DNA of 64,000 nt from Omphalotus guepiniiformis (lineage: Eukaryota > Basidiomycota > Agaricomycetes > Agaricales > Omphalotaceae): assembly GCA_028554645.1 (NCBI GenBank), contig JAQOOI010000078.1, forward strand, positions 124,001 through 188,000. The letters are read 5' to 3'. A model generated the notes under the pieces. The model did not search any database and was not told where the DNA came from. It saw only the letters and a program-made list of their open reading frames with translations. The translations under genes and the position numbers were made by a program. Positions 1 through 11,233 of this stretch are shown here, piece by piece; position 1 is the first letter of the stretch, and every line of letters starts with the position of its first letter.

Positions 1-356
1 AGAAGTAAAGCTGTCGTCGTGACAGTAGCAAGGAATCGTCTTTCATTGTCGCCACCAGATTTAAAGTATTCGGAGTTGGACCCACAGGATAAAGCAAGAC
101 ACGCGAAAAGACAAAAGACATGAGCGCTAAGGGATCCTAATTGGATATTTTAATTGTTTTGAGATGGGAAAAAGCGAAGTTGGAGGGATGGTTCTTGTGC
201 TCGATATGTTAGTTGATCTCAAGATTCTCAACCGAATTCTCTTGTCTTTTGACTTTTCACATTCACCCACGATTCCTCCGGGTTGATTCACGTGATCTTT
301 ATCTTCCTTTCTTTCCGCCGAAACGGAAAAATATTGCTTTGACGGCAAAATCGAGA

Positions 357-1010
357 ATGGCCGGTGCTCACAAGATAGGTTAGTAGAACGTTCTGGTTTA
401 TGTCGTATGTAATTCAATGTGATATGTCCAGGCTCTCTACTGTTTTGTCCAACTTGCGGAACCTTGCTAGATTTACCAAAAGACAGTGAACCTGTTGTAA
501 TTTGCGACCAATGTGGTCATGAAGAACCTGCAAGCTGTGAGTGTTCTTCTGATGTGCATTTTAGTGTCCTTATACCTCTTTCAGCATACGAAAATATTGA
601 AGTCACAACCAGGTCTCACCCCGATGCTTTCCCATCCGCATTGAGGCAAAAAAGGAAGACACAAACCAAATTACACGACCAGGGAGATCAGGGCACTTTG
701 GTGCGTGAATACACTATCAGGAACTTTTCCGATCCGATCACTAACCAACACCCTACAGGTTTCTGAAAAGTGCCCTTCATGCGGACACCTACAAGCTTTC
801 TTCAAAGAACTACAGGTACATATCCGAATGTCAAGGTCAATGTTGAACCTGATGGATTCTCTCTTTGTGTAGATGCGAAGCGCGGATGAAGGCTCCACCA
901 TATTTTATACCGTGAGTGTGATTTCTTGAATACGGAATTGATTCATGCTTGAGACGCCTTCATGTCTTTAGTGCGCGTCTTGCAAACACGGCTGGAAAGT
1001 GAACAACTAG
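357..1010 (+). CDS. RPA12: RNA polymerase I small subunit RPA12 (A12.2)
   Basis: This is the small zinc-ribbon subunit of RNA polymerase I, which supports transcript cleavage and termination on rDNA in the nucleolus. I reconstruct six exons: 357-378, 432-536, 585-700, 759-815, 873-911 and 972-1010. All have GT-AG introns of 48-60 nt, giving 125 aa, the same length as the yeast protein as I recall it. The N-terminal ribbon carries CPTC near residue 13 and CDQC near residue 31. The C-terminal TFIIS-like ribbon has CPSC, the family motif RSADEGST and a final CASC pair before the stop. The ATG at 357 was chosen because its 22-nt first exon splices exactly into GSLLFCPTCG, the usual start of the family. 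The 48-nt second intron is a multiple of three and leaves the frame open if retained. Family identity is secure from the motifs; the first exon is inferred. Confidence 0.93.
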
Positions 1011-3541
1011 TCTCTGACTATCCGGTAGCCAACACTCTAAAAGCACGACTTCCCACATTGTCATGCCGTGGTCGCGTCGAGACATAGCGTGCTCAGGACA
1101 AACGTATCAAAAATTCTCAGGTGTAGATTCGTGTCGTATTTCCCCGCACTTGTCTATCTGGATTCGCACTCCGGCCTTGCTGATGAAGCAGATTCAGGCT
1201 GACGGGGACCACATTACGAACATAGCTGCTTTTCGTTTTGCCTCTGTGACATTGAAGTTGGCACGTTTTGTGCATACTGGCGATGCACATTTTGGGGTTA
1301 TGATAGTACACATTTGCAGAACTATCATGTTAGGCTTTGTGAAGTCCTGACCTTGAGGCAATAGCCCCTCGTTTCTGTACTACTATGTGAATACTATTTA
1401 CACTGAAATCAAGCCTAAAAGTAACTTTAAGGTCACGGTTGAGGCACGCATAGATTCAAACTTACTGGAGTGTGCTGCCGCGCGCGACGCTCAACAAAGA
1501 CTGTAGAGTACATAGTACACCCATTACATCTCGAAATCGAAATTGCTTTGTTCTTTCTATGTACTCTGGCAGACGAGTCGCGCGGCGTACGATAGATCTG
1601 ATGCGATGCTGAATCCGCTGCGACTCGCGATAGCACTCGCAGCATAGCGACGCTTTGTTGATTGCGCTCCATATCGGAACCACCGTACCCGACTACAATT
1701 GTTTTTTGTTTTTGCTGCTCTGTACACATGTAATTGCCTACTCTATAATTAAACCACACAGTCGACCCTGTTAAGACGACAACACGACCTCATCTAGCCT
1801 GAAACTCGCTGCCGACATAGAGTTCTGTCACTTGTTGCCAGCGATATCCTTGCCCCTGATGCTACGTAGTGGCTGCCCATTCACAACGTCAAACGTTCGG
1901 GGATTGAATACAATGCAGGTACAACAGGCCGGGCAAGGGGTAACCTGTCGCTACGATGCGTTGTCGCTGTATGGATTTCGTCAGTGATTCTTTGGTGGTC
2001 GACCAGGACTCCAGGTAAAATTCTCGGGAGTAGAGAGAACTTGACAGGTCGTCGCGGCAAGTTGGCATGTATATCGAACACTCTTTGAAACGCGAAGCGC
2101 TAGATGTCCTTGTACTCCAGTTCCCCCTTTTCACGTTCCCAGCGAAACACTTCCCGTAGATCTTTCATCCACTAAGGCATTCTTCCAGCCAGTTTGGGAC
2201 TGAGGTAAAATTTTGGATAGTGCTGCTGGACGAAAATGGGGTAGTGAAGGTAACCGTTTTTCCAGGCTAGCTTCAAAACGCACCGTCAAGTGCCGGGGTT
2301 CGAAAGAAACGGAATCCGTTCATATTTGGTGCACTTGGACTTTGTGGGTCCCACAGGATAACAAGGAAATTTGAGACCAGTACCGTTATATATAGCTAGA
2401 ACTGACATATGAGGTACTTGGGCATAGATCTTCTAGACACTACTTGTGATTCCACGGATGGCACCACTGACCAGACGGATATGAGTTGCGAACAATTCGT
2501 ACGACGCTCTTTGTTCCCTGAATGTATCGTGTATCCCAGGTTCTTGGATGCGGACGGAATAATATCAACAGGATTATCTTTGTGATGAGGTGGAGTTGGA
2601 GTTCGGAATCTGCCATAGACCTCGCGAGCACTTTGGGGAATTTTCCGGTGTGGGTCCAATGTCGGCCTAAGAAGTCGATAGTTATCCAGGAGATCTATGA
2701 TAAAGAGGACATAAAGGTGAGAGACCCGGTCAGTGAGAAGTTTGTTGCGAGCTTGTAGCATCCGCAAGCACCGAGAGTGAATGGCATTCGTTCCATAGAT
2801 TCCGGAGAGAAGACTCCGACGATCTGCTGCGTTCTCGACTGCGAAGCCATTAAATCGATAGCATAGTTCTCCAAAATCATGCCCCTGGCCCAGGGTGTGG
2901 GTTTTACAACACCGCGCTTCGACATAGGTGGATATGGTGCGAAAACGCATGGGGCTGTTCCACATCAACTGGACTGCTTGACACACCGCGCTGCATGCAT
3001 CATCCTATCAGATGGTTGTACTTCAGGAAATGAACTTGGATCAGCTATGTTATTCTAGTTTCAGCATCACTCCAACATCGATAGATACAAGGGTAAATCA
3101 ATCGCACCTTGAGTTATAGAGTACCATCTTCTACGCGAGGCCTTATATTTTCACGTAGATCGTGAAGCCTCATTCTTCGTCCTTACACGCCGGGGCCCAA
3201 TCCGTAGCAAGTCAAGGGCCCAATCTCTGCGGCAAGAATATTCCGTTCACGGCACAAGAACAGCGAGGCGGCGAAAGCAAGAAGTGTTCTGCCTAAGACG
3301 ACAACGAGAATGGGTATCTGTCTTGTCCACATCGTCAGCCAGCTAAAGTTATGAGAGTATCAAAGCATCTAGAATTCGAACGGCGGGGGTGCCAAAGCAA
3401 GAGTGACGATGGGACAAATTTGGATGAACTTTGGCGCTAGCGCGATGACCGTGAGAGCTTCGGTGAACTTGACTACGACCTTCCACTTCCACATATCAAA
3501 TACACCTTTATAACTTACCATCAACAACCTTCGGAATCACA
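1011..3541. other. gene-poor interval
   Basis: This is about 2.5 kb downstream of RPA12. Several open frames occur on the minus strand (for example 1433-1759, 1889-2134, 2396-2986), but none shows a motif, a good start or splice-consistent continuation. I see no tRNA, no terminal repeats and no clear transposon remnant. It may hold decayed coding sequence. Confidence 0.4.
2396..2986 (-). CDS. weak hypothetical ORF, 196 codons
   Basis: This open frame on the minus strand is the longest in the gene-poor stretch after RPA12. The frame opens with GTG; the first ATG lies a few codons in. An overlapping minus-strand frame (2695-2925) is also open, so the coding frame is ambiguous. I recognise no domain, signal peptide or membrane segment. 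It could be a pseudogene fragment or chance. Confidence 0.15.
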   Translation of the reverse strand: MCQAVQLMWNSPMRFRTISTYVEARCCKTHTLGQGHDFGELCYRFNGFAVENAADRRSLLSGIYGTNAIHSRCLRMLQARNKLLTDRVSHLYVLFIIDLLDNYRLLRPTLDPHRKIPQSAREVYGRFRTPTPPHHKDNPVDIIPSASKNLGYTIHSGNKERRTNCSQLISVWSVVPSVESQVVSRRSMPKYLICQF

Positions 3542-3694
3542 ATGATATCTTCATCAACCCCTCGAGAGCGACATCCACCGGCGGCTTTCAAGTTGCGTTG
3601 GTCTGATTTGCTGTACGAGCTCTGCGAGTACACAGTCTGCCAAAATACTCAATCTCTTGAGGATATATTGTGGGTGCATGCTGGCGAGAGTTGA
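3542..3694 (+). CDS. small hypothetical ORF, 50 aa
   Basis: The ATG follows a short AC-rich leader and an upstream TTTATAAC element about 30 bp away, an arrangement typical of a fungal promoter. The peptide is charged and has no signal peptide, no CaaX box and no recognised motif. A GT within the 3' part could be a splice donor, so this may be the first exon of a longer gene. No downstream exon could be joined with confidence. Confidence 0.2.
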   Translation: MISSSTPRERHPPAAFKLRWSDLLYELCEYTVCQNTQSLEDILWVHAGES

Positions 3695-5395
3695 GATTAG
3701 TGAGGTGGCTCGGGTTGAGTGCTAAGCTTGCTTGGTGGTACGGGGTAAATGTCGTGCATGTTCAGCGGTTTCTGCTTTACCATGGATTTGAGGATGATTG
3801 CAACGCAATGCAGTCGCGAGGAGCCTCTGACGGAGGAGCTCCTCGTCGTTGGGGAGGTCGAGAATGTCGTATTGAGAGACACTTGCGATGAAGTGTCGCA
3901 GACTTTCTAACAACCCTTTCAAATAACCTTAGCTGCCAGGCTTGCAAGTACCACAGGAGTTAATGTTGATTGACCTCGTCGGTTGGCCTGGTACGTGTGA
4001 GTGATGATCGTTGCATTCTATTTGGTAGTATCTCACTGAAAACATAGTTCTTTGTTTCAGAGCACTTAAGCTCAAAGCTGGTAAGCCGCGCCCAAGTTAT
4101 CTCGCACCCCTTCTCACTCTCTGTGGGTGTTCTAAGTCCGACTCTAGTTTATCTCATTTATTTGTTTCGGAGTCAGAAATCCTCCTTTTGTCTTCTTCTT
4201 GACTAAACAAACGAAGGGAAATTTAAGGCAATGTAAGTTTTCATCAGTATAATATTGTAATCAGTGCTACCCTGACGATACCTCTGATTTATATTTCAGT
4301 CTTCCATATCTGCTATCCCAGCCGTGTCATGTATCCACGCAAACCGGTATGCAGATTCCTCTCGCTGTAATTCGCACCCACCCTAGCCTTAGGTACCCGA
4401 AGATATCTTCGGGCACGGGAACGCTTGATGGTATTTCTGCCATGGTTCTTCATACATTTGTCGTGATTCCATACTACACTTGGCATGCTACGCATCAGAC
4501 TCACCACATGAGCTGGTGACTTCCTGATCAAATGGAACACGACGAAACTTACATGCCCGACGGAGAAGTTGTCTGAAAGCAAAGTTGCTGTCGCAATGGG
4601 CTGTTAGAGGAGATGTCGGTGTTCCAACTTTTATTGTAATGAATTGCTAGTTTTTGTGAGTGCACGAAGTTCGATTCTGTGATGAAGGGATTGACCTCCT
4701 GTCTGACAGTATCGTCATAGTGTTATCCTAGTGCATCACAGCTGCGGCCTCGATGTGAACGTATCAACCGAACCATGGTCGTAAAAGGAATTCTACATAC
4801 TCCCGAATAATACAGCGTATCCCCGCCTATTGTACAATGCTCAGAAGGTGACCTCATACGTTCGGGAGGATGAATGCGCTGTATCGGAGTTGTTGTGTCG
4901 GGTGTGAGAAGGTTTCAACTTGAACGTGATTTTCAACGGTTTCTCGACACGCTCTCTCGACTTCTCGGACCATAGGAATCAACCTCATGTCAACCTTACA
5001 AAATTCTCTATCCTAATTGCGACGACTCTAAGGAACATCTCTTGTAATGTGTTGCAGGTTCATCTACATTATTACAGCATTGACGAAGTTCTTTTGTTTC
5101 GCTTTTGACAGAACTCTTTATCGACATCGCGTTCTTTAGCATGATCAATTATTCGAGCAAAGCTTCAATTTAGTTTTCAATGCGGGATTCAAGGCCGTTA
5201 TACCAAAAACAGCTTTTAATCAGCGCTTGTGCGGCCTTTTTGGCACCTCCGAGGCAAAGTAGTTAGTATGATGAAATGGAATGGCGCAATGACCCACAAT
5301 GCTGTCGGTGTATCGTTAGCTTTCCGTTCATTCTTGACCAGGCACTTGCGTTCGTGCCATGCATGTATTCAGCCAGTGTAATGGTGCCGAAGAGG
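3695..5395. other. intergenic, nothing recognised
   Basis: The ORFs here are short and lack motifs on either strand. There are no repeats of note, no tRNA and no splice-consistent exon chain. Confidence 0.4.
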
Positions 5396-5402
5396 TATAA
5401 AA
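5396..5402 (+). promoter_or_regulatory. TATA box of the secreted-protein gene
   Basis: TATAAAA lies about 65-70 bp upstream of the ATG at 5467, with a short TC-rich leader between. The position fits a strong, inducible fungal promoter and supports the assignment of the downstream start. Confidence 0.55.
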
Positions 5403-5466
5403 CCTGAACGTATGGGGTCAGCATTCTCCATCGATCGTAACACACATCGGTTCTCCCAGTTACAAT

Positions 5467-6214
5467 ATGTTCTTCTCGCGAATCTTCTCTGTCTCTATTG
5501 CCTTCCTCACCTTGGGCTTGGGTTTGGTCCATGGAAGCCCTGTCGGCAGCACTGAGGTAGTGAAGCGCCAGAATCCCAGTGCCTTGCTCAGCACTCTCAC
5601 TACCTTGAAGAACTCTACCGATGTAATTCTCCCTCAGCTCGGTATGAAAATCTTGTTTCTTTTTTAAAGATGTTTGCTAAGGTTCATTTTCCAGACGCCT
5701 TGGTTGCGAACGACGCAGTCACAAGCGCCAACGTCGTTCCTCTCATTAACCAACTACAGGCGGCATTCAACAGCGCTCAGACTTCCGTGAACGCGCTCAC
5801 AGTCGAGACTGCCAGCGGTGATCCTGTCCCTAGCGATGACGAAGTCGCTACGCTGATTGCTGAAATCCTTACTGTAAGTGTCCCCTAATTCTCAAGCCAG
5901 AGTGTTTGTCAACTCACTCACTTTCTATGAAGGCTGTAACGGAGACCCTCGACGCGGTCTTGGAGAAAGCTTCTGGGATTCCCATCATCGGTGTCCTCCT
6001 CTCGGGACTTGATGTGACGATCAATGGAATCTTGCTGAGCGTCGAGACCCTGCTTGCTGGTGTTTTAGTACTCTTAGGCCAACTATTAGTGGACTGTCCT
6101 TTGGATTGCTGGTTCAAGCCGTACTAATTTCTTCATTTACGACAGATTGGTGAACGTCGCTGCTCTTCTGGACGAACTGTCTTTTGGCCTTATACTTGCC
6201 ACGCTTGGTCTTTA
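5467..6214 (+). CDS. small secreted protein, hydrophobic-surface-binding (HsbA-like)
   Basis: The protein starts with a clear signal peptide (FFSRIFSVSIAFLTLGLGLV then HGSP), followed by a KR site near residue 36 that looks like a Kex2 cleavage point. The body is Ala/Leu/Val/Thr-rich with amphipathic helices and few charges, as in secreted hydrophobic-surface-binding proteins of fungi. Exon 1 ends at about 5641 and exon 2 runs from about 5695 to 5873. A third exon begins near 5933 and runs to at least 6060. A strongly family-like tail ending SFGLILATLGL lies at about 6147-6214 in another frame. The canonical GT donor that would join it in frame would leave an intron of only 25 nt, so the last junction is unresolved. 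If the tail is not used, the frame stops at 6125-6127. Family assignment is from composition and architecture only. Confidence 0.6.
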
Positions 6215-6934
6215 AACATGTGCCTCACCACATGTTGAAACACACATCTACACTGCTGATGGTGATAGTCAAAATGCTCTAGATTCTTCAATGGCTTCAT
6301 CATTTTTTTTTTTGCTTTGTTTCTTTTGGTCAAATGGATGCGTCATATTGTTTTAAAATAGTGAAAAATAGTATCCTTGAAAGTGAGAATAGTGTGAGAA
6401 GCCTATCCCGACCTCCCAAATAACAGAGCCACCGCCGCAGAGGTTGTGGGAAAGAAAAATCTTCGGTGTAACTTGAGAACCTTGAAGTTGAAGCCACTGC
6501 ATCCTTGTCTTACTACACCCAGAAATTGCCATAAACGGCTATTTGTTAGAATAGCGGATTCAACAACGCTACTCGGGATGCTATAGCGGAAAACCCTGGC
6601 AAACGCGCGGGGTATTTTATTCACATGTCTGGCTACATATATAATAAATACATACAAGGCAAGAAGGTATAAAGCAAGGATAATTCCGAAAGGAAAGATA
6701 AAGCAGAAAACGGAAATAACCATCCGGCATGAGGTCAATCGGTGGCCCATAGAACAATCATGTTAGACGATAAGTTCTTTCAAGTCCTTGTACCTCCTCT
6801 GCAGTGAGTGGACTTTTTGGTGGACATCCTCCGTTTAGATTGTGGATCTATTGATCGTAACATTATAAGTAGGTCGAAAGCTGCCCAAATTCAAAACTGC
6901 CCCTGCTACTATCCCTCATTTTCAATTGGCAATC
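6215..6934. other. intergenic between secreted protein and coiled-coil gene
   Basis: This stretch contains a 9-T run near 6304 and an A/T-rich downstream region likely to hold the 3' end of the secreted-protein gene. A 115-codon minus-strand frame at 6403-6750 is hydrophobic but has no supporting signals. Nothing else is recognised. Confidence 0.35.
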
Positions 6935-7597
6935 ATGCAATCTTTCAACGTCTTCTTTGACTTCGATGGATTGAAACCCGAGCATAAAATTCGCGGTTTC
7001 ACGCTAGACTTCACACCGGAAGTCGAAGGGCGTTCAACGCTCGAGAGGGCCATCCTGGATGACACGAGACGTTTTAGTAAAGCGGCGCTGCCCACTGTCC
7101 ATATTCTTGATATCTTGATACTGGTAAGGCTACAGTAATCATCTATAGCTGAAGTCGCAAGATATTGATATGACTACTCACTTTAGCCAAGACCCGTTCC
7201 CGTTCAACCAAAACACACTCTACCTGATCGGCTGCGAAACATTGAACCAAAGCTAGAATTAGGGAAGAGGGACGTTGTCGAGTATATTGTGAATATGCAA
7301 AATCTACGGCCGGACGAGGGCCTGGTACTTTTCATTGCGCGCAGGGGGGGTCAGAAGCTGGACCAGCCTGGACCAGCTTCTCGTGTAGCTCGTAAGCGCA
7401 ACAAGGTCCATCCTGTAACGTTGCAAGAATATCAGCGGCACCACCACAATCTCACTAACGAGGTCCAGGAGCTGAAAATGTCTTTGGAGCGGGTCCAGGA
7501 AGGGCAAGATAAAGCTCGCGAGGAGATTCACCTTCTTCGTCGGGAGCTTGGCGCTGTGCAGGATCGTATGAGGGATTTAGGCTTGAAACATGGTTGA
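6935..7597 (+). CDS. hypothetical coiled-coil protein, 199 aa
   Basis: The gene has two exons, 6935-7123 and 7187-7597, joined by a 63-nt GT-AG intron in phase 0. The N-terminal half has no known motif. From about residue 145 to the end the sequence is a charged amphipathic helix with heptad-like leucines (for example LKMSLERVQEGQ and LLRRELGAVQDRM), predicting a dimeric coiled coil. A basic patch (RVARKRNK) precedes the helix and could be a nuclear localisation or nucleic-acid-binding segment. The ATG at 6935 is the first in frame; the frame also opens a few codons upstream with TTG. No family recognised. Confidence 0.55.
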
Positions 7598-8431
7598 AGA
7601 ATTGTGCCGTATTTCCCAGATCCTTACACATTCCTCGATACTTTCTTGAATAGAATTTTTTTTGTGCCTCGCGGAAGTGTCAGTATGCTATGAATTAGTG
7701 ATAAGAATATCGTAGTATATTGTAGAAAACTGCAAGCTACCATAGCACTTGTAGAGATCTATAGAGATCTCGTGGCTCTACATAGCACTCAGGAGGCTAC
7801 AGAAATAATGGGAGGGGGGCATATTGATATATTGCATATAGCTACCGCTACGGTACTTTTTCCTTGATGAGAGGCCAAATTTGCTTGTCAAGAAACGTAA
7901 CGTCTTCAGAGTATGTCCACTTTTATTGTCCTTCTGATCTAGTACTGACCTACGCATGCTATACCAACGCGCTCAAGGCTAAAAAGGCAAACAAATACGG
8001 AACCCCCTCAATATTGACCAGGTGAGCCACCCTTTGTTTGTCTAAACTTCGAGGGGGCAATTGAAGTGCCGCTGAAGCAGTGTGCTGGTCAGGGAAAAGC
8101 TTGAATATTCGAGTAACGGGCAAAGCCAGTGCCATTTGATCGGTGCATCTACAATAACATACTACAATTTCACGAAACAACATAGGTGATAAAGGTATAC
8201 GTGAAGGAGAGAGGAATAGAATACAATCCTATTCAGGCATTTTATACAAGAGTCTATCGGTCAGAGCAGACTGGCCATAAAAATGATGGAAAATAAAAGG
8301 AGGGAAATTGAAAGGAGTGACCAGGAGCGAGCGTATTTACGAACGCGAACGTTGAGTTAACTTGTAGGATTCTACTTCATCGATCGGCCTTATGCGGCCT
8401 GAGCTATCCATGCGAGCACTGTGCATCTCCA
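7598..8431. other. intergenic, A/T-rich
   Basis: This contains the 3' regions of two converging genes and short direct repeats around 7755-7800 (two close copies of a GTAGAGATCT/ATAGAGATCT type sequence). No gene is supported. Confidence 0.35.
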
Positions 8432-10495
8432 TTAGTAGCCATCGAGAGAAATGTGCAAATCAGCGTACATCGTCTCATCCTCGAGATCAGTATGATCTCG
8501 AACACGAAGATAGATCATTGGAAGGGCAAAGAACAGTCCCACAATCAATAGAACCCACGTAGAAATGAATAGATTCATAAAGCTAGCGGGGATTGCAACG
8601 ATCAAATTCCATCCGCGACAGAAAAGCAGCAACGAAGAGAAAAAAACTTACGGAATCCCAACGGCATCCGCACGCCAAACGCCGGCATTTCCAGCAGACT
8701 GGAACGATTTGTCTACAGAACGAGAAGTGAGTATGGTCGAATATTTTCGCAGCAAACATGTTTGACGAACAAAATCCAGAGAAATAGGCAAGTTTTGCAG
8801 CATCGTTGGACATAGCACCCATGAGCCAGTAGATATTGGTTTGCCACATAGCATCGAGGACGCCGAATAAGACATACAACCAAACCCTTCCAATATATTC
8901 TTTGTCGTAAATATCGATTCTTGTAGCGTCAGGTGCCGAGAATGTATCTCGAGTGTATTCTCTGTCATTGGGCGACATAAGGAAGCAGACTTTTGACCGA
9001 TGCAAATCGCCGCACCTCTGATAGAAGAATGCCCATATATGCGTCACGAGAATTAGAAAAAGCAGAAAGGCCCAGCTGGAGAAAGCTCGGGTACGACGAG
9101 TGAGGCTCTCTCGGTCCAAAAGGAAACTAATGGCAAGAGAACCTATGATCTGTGATAACCAATATAAAAAGTTGTTCAAAGCCCGGGCACGTATATTGAA
9201 GATGGCGCCATTGTAGTCGGTGAACTCTGCGTAGACAAGTGTCAGCATTTATCTGTTCTTGCGGTACCAGAACGGAGAGACTAACGCCAGGTATAGAACC
9301 AATTTGAGCAGAAGAACATGGGAAAGAGAAATATGATCATCGGATCAGTCCTGAGCGCAACCCACAATCCATAAATCTGCGTTTTCCAAGACGGATGAAG
9401 AGGAATAGTAACCCTAGTACCATCACTGCGAATCATTTTGCTAGGATCGGCCATGAACAATGGGATACAAATGCCTATCCCAGTCAGCACCAAGAAACCA
9501 ATCTACAACTCAGCGCCGTGAGCATGATACGAGTGATTTAAAACGACACGATACGTACATAAGTCCCATTTTGGACTGTGCATGTATTTGGCCGAAAACA
9601 TGAGATTGGTGAGACTAGTACAAAGTAGTACACGTACCCGCGTTGGTCTAACGAAAAAACTAGATCAGCTTTCCTCAACACTGGCACCAAGTAGTAAGAA
9701 TTCCTACAGTCAGGTGGAAATTCTCGCCTAAAGACACTGCAGCACCGACGACACCTCCCAGGTTGAAAATAGCCCAAAATATAGCAATGAATCTTCCTTT
9801 TTCCGCTTCCGTAGGATAGGACAACATCAAAGACCCCTGCGCGGCCCATAGCATACCAGCGCAGATGCCTAAAATTGCGCCTGCAGCGATGACGAAACCC
9901 CCGGCATCTGGGTGTATGTTCATTGCTCTGTCGATACAATGCAATATCACTACACCTAGTAACGTGCAATTCAATGAAACGACTTACAGATAGGACCCGA
10001 TATACAGGCAATATCCAAAGCTGCCGAGCAAAAGAGTTAGTCGGGATCCAAGTGTGTTATTGATAGATCTGCAAATCGGGCGTTGACATTTCGAGCTCGC
10101 AACAACATCGAGTTTTCTTACCCAGCGAAGAACGCTCCCACAGCAAACGTGGCATAGATTGCGGTGTTCGCGTTGGAGTTCGTCGTAGGATCGAGTTGTC
10201 CGCCAGCACCGAGCCCAGTGAGAGCATTAAATAATCCAGGTAGACGGTTAGTTCTGAATAGCAAACAGTGATTCAGAGGTATGAATTACCAGGACACATG
10301 AAACAGACGAGGCCAAGCATGCATATCTGCAGTATGATAAGTTAGAGCCGATAGCTCACAAGTGTGAGGTTTACCCGCCTGAGTGACAGGATGATAATAA
10401 ATACGCTTCAACCCAGTATACCTAGCGTATACACGGGGAGCTAGAGAACCATCATCGCTGCCGCTGCTTTGATAGCCTTTTTCTTGCTCGGACAT
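8432..10495 (-). CDS. UNC93-like major-facilitator membrane protein
   Basis: This is a multi-exon membrane protein of the UNC93-like branch of the major facilitator superfamily; its substrate is unknown. The start MSEQEKGYQSS at 10495 is soluble and acidic. TM1 carries ICMLGLVCF. Later segments include FFAGSINNTLGSRLTLLLGS, then GAILGICAGMLWAAQGSL and FNLGGVVGAAVSLGENF, which are typical of the family. The last exon (8432 to about 8632) ends in an acidic cytosolic tail. Two features stand out. Intron 1 (10327-10378) must use a GC donor to give YHPVTQ followed by ICMLG. Two micro-exons, 10 nt (9638-9647) and 17 nt (9559-9575), are needed to read ENFHLT-TNA-VQNGTY in frame into IGFLVLTGIG. Intron 2 has an ambiguous acceptor next to a CCTGG duplicated at both borders. 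Family is sure; the exact exon set is inferred. Confidence 0.85.
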
Positions 10496-11233
10496 TTTGG
10501 AAGGAGCAGAGATGTTCCCGCTTCTCCAAGCAAGTAGACGGTGCGATATAAATATTGTTGAGACCAAAGACATCAACACACGACGAAGCCTGATTATGAC
10601 GAGACTTCTTGACTTCGATCACAACAACTTGCTACTATTATGTTGAGCTTTCCGGTTGTGACTCCGCCCAGCCGGGGAATGAACATTGACAATTCAGTAC
10701 AAAGCGTTCTAGAAACACCTGAAAGCCAATATTCATTAATACGTCCATAGACACAATTTCGTTGTATGTTGAAGCAAGACTAGTTGAGGCAACAAGAATG
10801 AGAATATATTCAAACCGGTAAGTAGAAGAACCCATACGGTACTTGAAGGAGGAGCAGAGAGGCTTTTGTGCAGCTGCGAAACCATTTGCCGCAAAACTCA
10901 AAAGACATATGTAACACGGAAAGAATTTAAACTCACATTTGAAATTATCAAAGGTTTCGTGAATCTGAACTGCCAGAACATAGTATAGATCAGGTAATTC
11001 GATTATACGACATTCGTGTCAATAACGCACGTATTGACTTCCCGTAGTCTCATCGCACATCTTCTGTGGGATTCGATGCTGAATTGGAAATCGCTATTTC
11101 GGCTCCATCCTCTGAAATTTTCTCTTCTTCTTGGTTTTCGTAACCAGTCCCGTCTACGAAACTGCCTTCATCATCATCTCCGTTCTCGCCCACGTCGTCT
11201 TCTTCGTCCCCTTCTAGTCCGCTATTTGACCTT
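10496..11233. other. intergenic between two minus-strand genes
   Basis: This is the promoter side of the UNC93-like gene and the 3' side of the SMN gene. Minus-strand frames at 10638-10901 and 11050-11244 lack support; the latter is an acidic low-complexity shadow just beyond the SMN stop. Confidence 0.35.

Noticed and set aside
10638..10749. Minus-strand small ORF starting MDVLMNIGF, considered as a pheromone precursor
   Set aside because: It ends in ESST with no CaaX cysteine and has no promoter-like context.
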